64,000 nucleotides of DNA. It comes from Site-B1 sp963827785. GTDB lineage: Bacteria > Bacteroidota > Bacteroidia > Flavobacteriales > Flavobacteriaceae. The stretch lies in assembly GCA_963827785.1 (NCBI GenBank), contig CAWHCT010000018.1, positions 189,770-253,769 of the forward strand. The letters run 5' to 3'. How positions within the stretch are numbered: position 1 is the first letter of the stretch; each line of letters opens with the position of its first letter. The notes beneath the pieces are model-generated. The model was not told the DNA's origin. It was given only the letters and a program-made list of their open reading frames with translations, and did no database searches. The translations under genes were made by a program, and so were the position numbers. Shown here piece after piece: positions 58,226 through 64,000 of the stretch.

Positions 58226-59782
58226 TTAGTATCCAGGATTTTGAGCTAAATTCGGATTTGCCCCTCTGGCTTGTTCTGGTATTGGGAATAGCTTGTAAAA
58301 ATCTGGGATTGACGTTCCTTCTAAAGTGTTTCCTTTCCATGGCCAGATGTAGTTTCCACCTGTGAATTTATTGAATCTTATTAAATCTGTTCGTCTATGT
58401 CCTTCAAAATTAAGTTCTCGAGCTCTTTCATCTAAAATGAAATCCAATGTTAATTCACCGGAACTAATTGGATCTGCATTAGACCGTGTTCTAACTTCAT
58501 TTACTAAATCCAAAGCTGTGCTCATATCAGTGCCAGTAGCACCCCGTAATGCCAGTTCTGCATACATTAAATATACGTCAGATAATCTATAAAGCGGAAA
58601 ATCAGTACTTGAAAATGATGTAGCCGTTGAAGTTCCTTCAAAATTAGTATTTCTGAATTTTATGGATGGATAGCCATCTGTCCATTCTTTATAATCTGTC
58701 ATGTCATAATTATGCCCATCTGTCCAGAATAAAGATGCTCTCACATCATTGCTGTTTGCCAACTCTGTTGCATCATCTCCAAATAATCCATACCATGCAG
58801 GAGATGCTTTATGGCCTTGCCATCCTTCAAGAGCACCAAACTGTTCTATTGGCATAGTATCAGGACTTAAACTTCCATTTACAATGTAAGTTGTATTACC
58901 ATAACTTTGGCTGTTTGTCGCATCTGCTAATAAAGAATAGATAATCTCTGGTGAATTATTATTATCGGCAGAAAAATTCTCTAAAAAATTAGTTGCTAAT
59001 GCATAACTGCTCTCGTTGATTATTTTATTAACATAGATAGCAGCTTCATCATATTTGGCTTCTTCAATATAAACTTCGGCATTCATGTATAATTTAGCTA
59101 ATAACATATCTACGACATATTTGTTGGCTCTCCCATAATCATTGACTTCAGGCATTAAAGGCTCTATTTCCAACAGCTCAGATTTTACATAATTGAATAA
59201 TTCTAATCTAGAGGCTTCAGGTAATGGATCGGTTTCTCCAATATTATCTTCTGTGGCCAGTACACCTTTTCCAAATGCATCTATAAGGTAAAAGTAAGCT
59301 AAAGAGCGTAAAAAGCGAGCTTCATTACGAGCTAAATCAGAGTCTTCAATGGATACAGAGTTTAATACAGAAATTAAATTATTACATTGTGGAACCGTAT
59401 AAAAAATACGATTGTACAAGTATCTGAAAAACTTGTTGTTGCCATCCCAACTTGAGGTGGTGGTTAACTGATCCAGTCCATCATCTCCCCAACGGTTTTT
59501 CAGACCATCTGCAGTAAAATCCTGTAAATTTATTATTCCTCTTAAGAAAGGAGATTCACCAGCGTCATCATCAATGTCTGAACTACCAGGTCCTGTTGGT
59601 CCTGATAAAGCAAATGTAGCATATAATCTTGATACAATGCCTTCTATTGCGTTAGGGTCATTTGCTAGAACTTCATCTAGCGTTAGTTCTACTAATGGTT
59701 CTGTGTTTAAATCATCAATGCACGAATTTAATGTTAAAAACAAGAATCCTAAAAGTGCAAATAGTTTTATAATATTTTTCAT
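58226..59782 (-). CDS. RagB/SusD family nutrient uptake outer membrane lipoprotein
   Basis: The 518-aa protein has a lipobox (FLTLNSC), an N-terminal TPR-like scaffold (YNRIFYTVPQCNNLISVLNS, ARFLRSLAYFYLIDAFGKG) and the C-terminal SusD motif region (YRLSDVYLMYAELALRGATG, ILDERARELNFEGHRRTDLIRFN). SusD is the lid of the SusC transporter and binds the glycan. It follows susC by 10 bp. Confidence 0.96.
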   Translation of the reverse strand: MKNIIKLFALLGFLFLTLNSCIDDLNTEPLVELTLDEVLANDPNAIEGIVSRLYATFALSGPTGPGSSDIDDDAGESPFLRGIINLQDFTADGLKNRWGDDGLDQLTTTSSWDGNNKFFRYLYNRIFYTVPQCNNLISVLNSVSIEDSDLARNEARFLRSLAYFYLIDAFGKGVLATEDNIGETDPLPEASRLELFNYVKSELLEIEPLMPEVNDYGRANKYVVDMLLAKLYMNAEVYIEEAKYDEAAIYVNKIINESSYALATNFLENFSADNNNSPEIIYSLLADATNSQSYGNTTYIVNGSLSPDTMPIEQFGALEGWQGHKASPAWYGLFGDDATELANSNDVRASLFWTDGHNYDMTDYKEWTDGYPSIKFRNTNFEGTSTATSFSSTDFPLYRLSDVYLMYAELALRGATGTDMSTALDLVNEVRTRSNADPISSGELTLDFILDERARELNFEGHRRTDLIRFNKFTGGNYIWPWKGNTLEGTSIPDFYKLFPIPEQARGANPNLAQNPGY

Positions 59783-59792
59783 AGTTGTTTTT

Positions 59793-62700
59793 TTAAAAAT
59801 CTAAATTAATACCAAGTGTATACATCGTAGGTCTTGGATAGAAGCTCCCATCTATTCCTCCAAAATTTTCTGGATCCTGACCAGAATAATCAGTTACGAT
59901 AAATGGGTTAGTTATACTACCATAAATACGTACATTGCCATTTTTTAGCATATTGTCAAATCTATGTCCCAAGACAATATTGTCGCATCTTAAAAAGGAT
60001 GCATCTTCTAAATAATAATCAGAATAGATGCTATTTCCAATCGCCTCGTAGATTTCTTCATCTGCTTCACCTGCATAAAAGTTTAATACGTTAGTTAAAC
60101 TACTATTGTTGTTAGGCAACGCGCTTTCTACCGTACCTAAGCTCAATTTATTCAGATTGAATACATTACCTCCAATTTGACCTCTAAAATTAGTTGTTAA
60201 ATCCCAATTTTTATAGGTGAAATTTAATCCAAATCCATAGGTCCAGTTTGGAGCAATAGGTTGATAGTAACGATCTTCATCATTAATAATGTTATCATCA
60301 TTTTTATCAGCAAAAGCACCTGCTATTGGAGCCCCATTTGAATCATAGAGTTGTTTGAATATAAATGCACTTCCTGCTTGTTGGCCAACAGCATGTCGTT
60401 GAAGGAAAGTTCCAGTTCCAGTTACGGTTCCACCTGTTGGTATACTTGCCAATCCCTCAAGATCAGTGACTTCTGTATTGTTATAAGCAAAATTAGAATT
60501 TATGTCAAAAGTGAAATCGTCATTTTGAATTGGACTTATATTTAAAGCCAATTCAAATCCTTTGCTTTCTGTTTCTCCAACATTATCAATGAAACTACTT
60601 GAAAACGCTTGCCCAGGTGGTACAGGTACATCTGCTAGTAAATCAGTGGTTTTTCTCATATATATATCAAAAGCTCCTGAAATAATACTGTTTTCTAAAA
60701 TATCGAAGTCCAATCCCGCATTATAGGTGGTTGTTTTTTCCCAAGTCAAATTAGGGTTAAATGGTAGGGCCGAATATAATGACGAATTAGGTAAATATTG
60801 ACTATTACTATCTCCGGCTTGGAATAGCGGAATGGAAGGGTAATAACCAGCCACACCTGTTATATCTTGTTGTCCGGTTTTCCCCCAACCTAAACGAAGC
60901 TTTATGTCATTAAAGAAATTACTTTCACTAATAAAATTTTCATTGCTTATTTTCCAAGCTAAAGCAGCAGCTGGGAAGTATCCCCAACGGTCGTCTTCTT
61001 GGAATAGTGAAGAGCCATCTGCCCTAAACGACAGTGTGAATAAATATTTATTGGCTATATCGATATTAGATCTACCAAAGAAAGATTGTAAGTTTAACAC
61101 ATTGTAATACCTGTTGTTTAGATTATTAACATTTTCAACAAGTTCTCTAATACCTGTTTCATCATTATATCTGTATCTATCTTGGTTGCCATCATTTTTA
61201 AAATTTTGGTAAGAATAACCTACTTGTATATCATATTTATTTACAACGCCCTCTTCAAGTTCTTTGGCGTATTGTGCATAAGCATCCAACGTAGTATTGG
61301 TAATATGTTGTCTTTCCTTATAATTGACACCTGGATTAAATACATAAGAAGCGCCTTCATCAATTACGCGATAAGTGGCTACAGCATTTTCTGTATAACG
61401 TTCTTCAATTTTAGCTCTTGAAGCATCTAAACCAACATTAACTATCGCCCGAAGTTCTGGTAAAAAAGGCATTTTGTAATCAAATTCCATATTACCTAAA
61501 AACCTGAAGACTCGTTCTGGTCTTTCTCTTTGTACTAATTGAGCAACTGGATTCCATCTACCATCAATTAAATTACCGTTCATATTAAAATAATAACCAC
61601 CAAACACATTATTATAATCATTTAAAGGTTTTGTAGGATCAAAAGCGATAGCATTACCAATGGCACCTCCTGAATCAGCTCCATTTTTGTCAGCATATGT
61701 AGCTTTAGCATTGATGTCTAATTTTAGATTGTCGTCCAAAAATTTTGGAGATAATTTTAAAGCTGCACTTACACGTTCATAGTCATCAGTTTTTACTACA
61801 CCTTCGCTATTGGTATAACCAACAGAGGCTCTAAATGGAATATCACCAAAAAGATTAGCTCTTGCACTAAAGTTTGTGTTGGACGACATAGCTGTCCTGA
61901 ACATTTCATCTCTCCAGTCTGTGTCATAAATTGCACGACCATCAATAACCTGTTCAATATTTTCGAAGGAGCTTACAGATCCTAAAGGTACACCAAGTGA
62001 ACTCACATAATCTGAATGATATTCTTGAATGAAACGTACATATTCACTGCTAGTCATCATGTCTAAACCATCTCCAGCAGAATTTACAGATAAATCAGAA
62101 GAAAAGTTAAATATTACTTCATCTCCGGAAGCACCTTTTTTGGTAGTAATGATTATAACACCATTTGATGCTCGGGAACCAAATATTGCAGTTGCTGAAG
62201 CGTCTTTCAAAATAGAAAAACTTTCTACATCATTTGGATTTACTAAAGTGAGAGGATTGCTTACACCAGCAGGATTGTTGTTCCCAATCGGTACACCATC
62301 AATTACAATTAATGGATTACTATTGGCCGATAGTGATGAACCACCACGAATCCTGATGTTAGGAGCAGCATCCGGTGAACCACCGTCAGTAGTAATTCTG
62401 ACACCTGCAGCTTTACCATTAAGCAATTGATCTGTTGAAACAATTGAGCCTTTATTAAAATCTTTAGCAGTCACCACATCAACAGATCCTGTTGCATCCT
62501 TTTTAGTTGTTGTACCGTACCCAATCACCACAACTTCTTCAAGTTGCTCAGCATCTTCTAACATTTGAACGTCGATTTTAGATTGCCCATTAAAGGTGAT
62601 TTCTTGAGTTACGTAACCCACATAGGAAAATGTCAAAACATCTCCATTGTTAACATTAATTAAATAATTACCATCAAAATCTGTTGCTGTTCCTGTAGAT

Positions 62701-62843
62701 GTACCCTTAACAATGATATTTACTCCAGGCAGAGGCAAAGAAGATGATTGTTCCGTTACTGTACCAGTTACTGATTTTTGTGCAAACAAGAGCGTGGGCA
62801 CAAAAAGCAAAATAAACAGTAAGCCATTCAAAGTTGTTTTCAT
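59793..62843 (-). CDS. SusC/RagA family TonB-linked outer membrane transporter
   Basis: The 1016-aa protein has a signal peptide (FILLFVPTLLFAQ), the carboxypeptidase-D-like domain (GTVTEQSSSLPLPGVNIIVK), a TonB-box-like stretch before the plug (EQLEEVVVIGYGTTTKKDAT), the plug domain with RIRGGSSLSANSNPLIVIDG, and a long barrel ending GINLDF. It imports oligosaccharides in a TonB-dependent way together with SusD. It is first in the operon and divergent from a LacI-type regulator gene, with a 206-bp gap. Confidence 0.96.
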   Translation of the reverse strand: MKTTLNGLLFILLFVPTLLFAQKSVTGTVTEQSSSLPLPGVNIIVKGTSTGTATDFDGNYLINVNNGDVLTFSYVGYVTQEITFNGQSKIDVQMLEDAEQLEEVVVIGYGTTTKKDATGSVDVVTAKDFNKGSIVSTDQLLNGKAAGVRITTDGGSPDAAPNIRIRGGSSLSANSNPLIVIDGVPIGNNNPAGVSNPLTLVNPNDVESFSILKDASATAIFGSRASNGVIIITTKKGASGDEVIFNFSSDLSVNSAGDGLDMMTSSEYVRFIQEYHSDYVSSLGVPLGSVSSFENIEQVIDGRAIYDTDWRDEMFRTAMSSNTNFSARANLFGDIPFRASVGYTNSEGVVKTDDYERVSAALKLSPKFLDDNLKLDINAKATYADKNGADSGGAIGNAIAFDPTKPLNDYNNVFGGYYFNMNGNLIDGRWNPVAQLVQRERPERVFRFLGNMEFDYKMPFLPELRAIVNVGLDASRAKIEERYTENAVATYRVIDEGASYVFNPGVNYKERQHITNTTLDAYAQYAKELEEGVVNKYDIQVGYSYQNFKNDGNQDRYRYNDETGIRELVENVNNLNNRYYNVLNLQSFFGRSNIDIANKYLFTLSFRADGSSLFQEDDRWGYFPAAALAWKISNENFISESNFFNDIKLRLGWGKTGQQDITGVAGYYPSIPLFQAGDSNSQYLPNSSLYSALPFNPNLTWEKTTTYNAGLDFDILENSIISGAFDIYMRKTTDLLADVPVPPGQAFSSSFIDNVGETESKGFELALNISPIQNDDFTFDINSNFAYNNTEVTDLEGLASIPTGGTVTGTGTFLQRHAVGQQAGSAFIFKQLYDSNGAPIAGAFADKNDDNIINDEDRYYQPIAPNWTYGFGLNFTYKNWDLTTNFRGQIGGNVFNLNKLSLGTVESALPNNNSSLTNVLNFYAGEADEEIYEAIGNSIYSDYYLEDASFLRCDNIVLGHRFDNMLKNGNVRIYGSITNPFIVTDYSGQDPENFGGIDGSFYPRPTMYTLGINLDF

Positions 62844-63049
62844 ACAATAATTTTAAAATTATTTTTTGTTAGTTTTATGTTATATTTTCACTTCTCGAAG
62901 TTAAATGTATGTATATATTGACCATAGCTATTATGACATATGTCACTATAACGTTTTCGTGTTAATAACTTTTTATTGAAATATGAATAATTTACCTACT
63001 TTTTTCGAACTATATCAAAATTAATTAGTTTTGACCAGTAAATCTAAGA
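62844..63049. promoter_or_regulatory. divergent control region of susC and the LacI-type gene
   Basis: It holds a perfect 12-bp palindrome, tgacatatgtca at 62934-62945, and nearby taacgttttcgtgtta (62949-62964) with TAAC/GTTA ends, both candidates for a LacI-family operator. Matches to the Bacteroidota -7 element TAnnTTTG occur on both strands: taattttg on the minus strand at 63016-63023 and tagttttg on the plus strand at 63026-63033. The divergent promoters may therefore overlap. The -33 elements are not clear. Confidence 0.45.
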
Positions 63050-64000
63050 ATGAAGCCTAAAATAACATTAAAGCAAATTGCCAGAGAATTGGGGGTCTCT
63101 ATTTCAACTGTTTCCAAGGCTTTAAAGGACAGTACTGAAATTAGTGAGGACACCAGGAATATGGTTAAAGCATTTGCTAAATTGTATAATTACAGACCAA
63201 ACAATATTGCTCTGAGTTTAAAAAACAGAAAGACAAAAACAATTGGGATTATTATACCTGATATTGTTCATCATTTTTTCACCAAAGTTATTAATGGAAT
63301 TGAAGAAGTTGCAAATAAAAGAGGTTACAACGTTATTGTGGGACTGTCAAATGAATCCTTTGATAAAGAAGTGCTTAATATGGAAATGCTTGCAAATGGC
63401 AGTATTGATGGGTTTATTCTTTCTGTTTCAAAAGAAACTTTATTGCAGCAAGACTACCATCATTTCAAAGAAATATTGGAAGAAGGAATACCAATAGTCA
63501 TGTTTGACAGAATAGTAGATGAAATAGATTGTGACAAAGTTATAGTTGATGATTTTGAAGGCTCTAAAAAAGCAGTTCAAAAACTCATTTCAAGCGGTTG
63601 TCTTAAAATAGCAATCATTTCAACAAAAGATTATATCAATGTTGGCAGGCTTAGAACCAGGGGTTATTTAGAAGCTTTGAATGAAAATAATATTGAGCCA
63701 AAGGAGAGTTTAGTATTAAAGGTGGATGATAAATTGATAACAGAGGAATATTTAGAGGGAATTGAGAGCGAAATAAAATCATTATTTGAAAACAATAAAG
63801 ATATAGATGGTGTTTTTGCTGTCAATGAATTGTATGCTATTACTGCAATGAAAGTGGCAAGAAAATTTAATAAGAGAATCCCGGAAGATATTCAGTTTAT
63901 TGGTTTTACAGATGGAGAGTTGTCCAGACATTCATATCCGGGTTTAACTACGATAAGTCAACATGGGAGAGAAGTAGGTAAAAAAGCTGCAGAATTGTTG
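63050..64000 (+). CDS. LacI family transcriptional regulator (runs off the window)
   Basis: From the ATG at 63050 the frame stays open for 317 codons to the window end. The N-terminal helix-turn-helix is canonical (TLKQIARELGVSISTVSKAL), then the hinge (YRPNNIALSLKNRKTKTIGI) and the periplasmic-binding-like domain (GIIIPDIVHHFFTKVINGIEE, GFILSVSKET, GVFAVNELYAITAMK, IQFIGFTDGELSRHSYPGLT). About 25 residues at the C-terminus are missing. It is divergent from susC and is the likely regulator of that locus, responding to a sugar released from the polymer. Confidence 0.93.
   Translation, partial: MKPKITLKQIARELGVSISTVSKALKDSTEISEDTRNMVKAFAKLYNYRPNNIALSLKNRKTKTIGIIIPDIVHHFFTKVINGIEEVANKRGYNVIVGLSNESFDKEVLNMEMLANGSIDGFILSVSKETLLQQDYHHFKEILEEGIPIVMFDRIVDEIDCDKVIVDDFEGSKKAVQKLISSGCLKIAIISTKDYINVGRLRTRGYLEALNENNIEPKESLVLKVDDKLITEEYLEGIESEIKSLFENNKDIDGVFAVNELYAITAMKVARKFNKRIPEDIQFIGFTDGELSRHSYPGLTTISQHGREVGKKAAELL

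Noticed and set aside
58221..58340. Longer SusE-like protein starting at 58340
   Set aside because: The extra 40 residues overlap the end of susD and precede the signal peptide; the ATG at 58220 gives a normal lipoprotein start.
63243..63497. 84-codon plus-strand ORF near the window end
   Set aside because: It is a shadow frame of the LacI-family gene, whose long frame from 63050 carries the helix-turn-helix and ligand domain.

Overview
The window looks like the chromosome of a marine-type Flavobacteriaceae (Bacteroidota). It is AT-rich. It carries SusC/SusD-type outer-membrane uptake genes, surface proteins with type 9 secretion (T9SS) C-terminal sorting domains, DUF6090 and DUF4407 proteins typical of this group, and a TPR sensor kinase of the flavobacterial kind. 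I see no rRNA, CRISPR array, intact insertion sequence or prophage. The one tRNA is tRNA-Leu(TAG) at 50641-50722.

Layout. 0-5 kb, minus strand: a DUF6090 membrane protein, a YD-repeat-like lipoprotein, and two tandem Gfo/Idh/MocA dehydrogenases, with several short interspersed repeats between them. 5-9 kb: M23 peptidase, Dps with a 42-aa basic peptide behind it, an aldo/keto reductase and a small membrane protein. 9.5-17 kb: two large secreted proteins, a ten-unit DUF285/BspA-like protein with a type B sorting domain and a LamG protein with a type A sorting domain; each is broken by one inserted base. 17-22 kb: a molybdenum hydroxylase operon (2Fe-2S subunit, Tat-exported catalytic subunit, XdhC, MocA-like nucleotidyltransferase) followed by an SRPBCC protein. 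22.3-25.3 kb: a 52-aa lipoprotein, a TPR histidine kinase and a LuxR-type response regulator. 25.5-35.7 kb: envelope genes and housekeeping genes (ruvC, hemW). 35.7-41 kb: what looks like the whole trans-4-hydroxy-L-proline degradation pathway to 2-oxoglutarate, with a DUF559 gene inside it. 41-47.6 kb: an S37-type peptidase, then an asparagine synthase / NAD synthase / acyl-CoA ligase / GNAT set and a DUF4407 gene, all full of frame breaks. 48-50.7 kb: DMT exporter, M20 dipeptidase, tRNA-Leu. 50.7-64 kb: a polysaccharide utilisation locus on the minus strand, in transcription order SusC, SusD, SusE-like, SusE/F-like with four tandem modules, GH13 amylase with a T9SS tail, and GH53 galactanase lipoprotein, with a divergent LacI-type regulator that runs off the end of the window.

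A striking property of the window is that frame breaks come in patches (9.5-12.6, 22.6-23.8, 29.0-29.2, 41.1-47.6 and 51.8-52.5 kb). In nearly every case I could resolve, deleting one base restores a well-conserved reading frame. Long genes between the patches are intact. This looks more like uncorrected insertion-type sequencing error in patches of weak consensus than ordinary gene decay, so broken genes here should not be called dead before the reads are checked.

The most interesting biology is (i) the asnB-nadE-acyl ligase-GNAT set, which resembles a small amide or acyl-transfer biosynthetic cluster and has lost the front of asnB; (ii) the 52-aa lipoprotein directly before the TPR kinase/regulator pair; (iii) the GH13 + GH53 locus with recently amplified binding modules and a strong hairpin inside the operon; and (iv) several families of short intergenic repeats.
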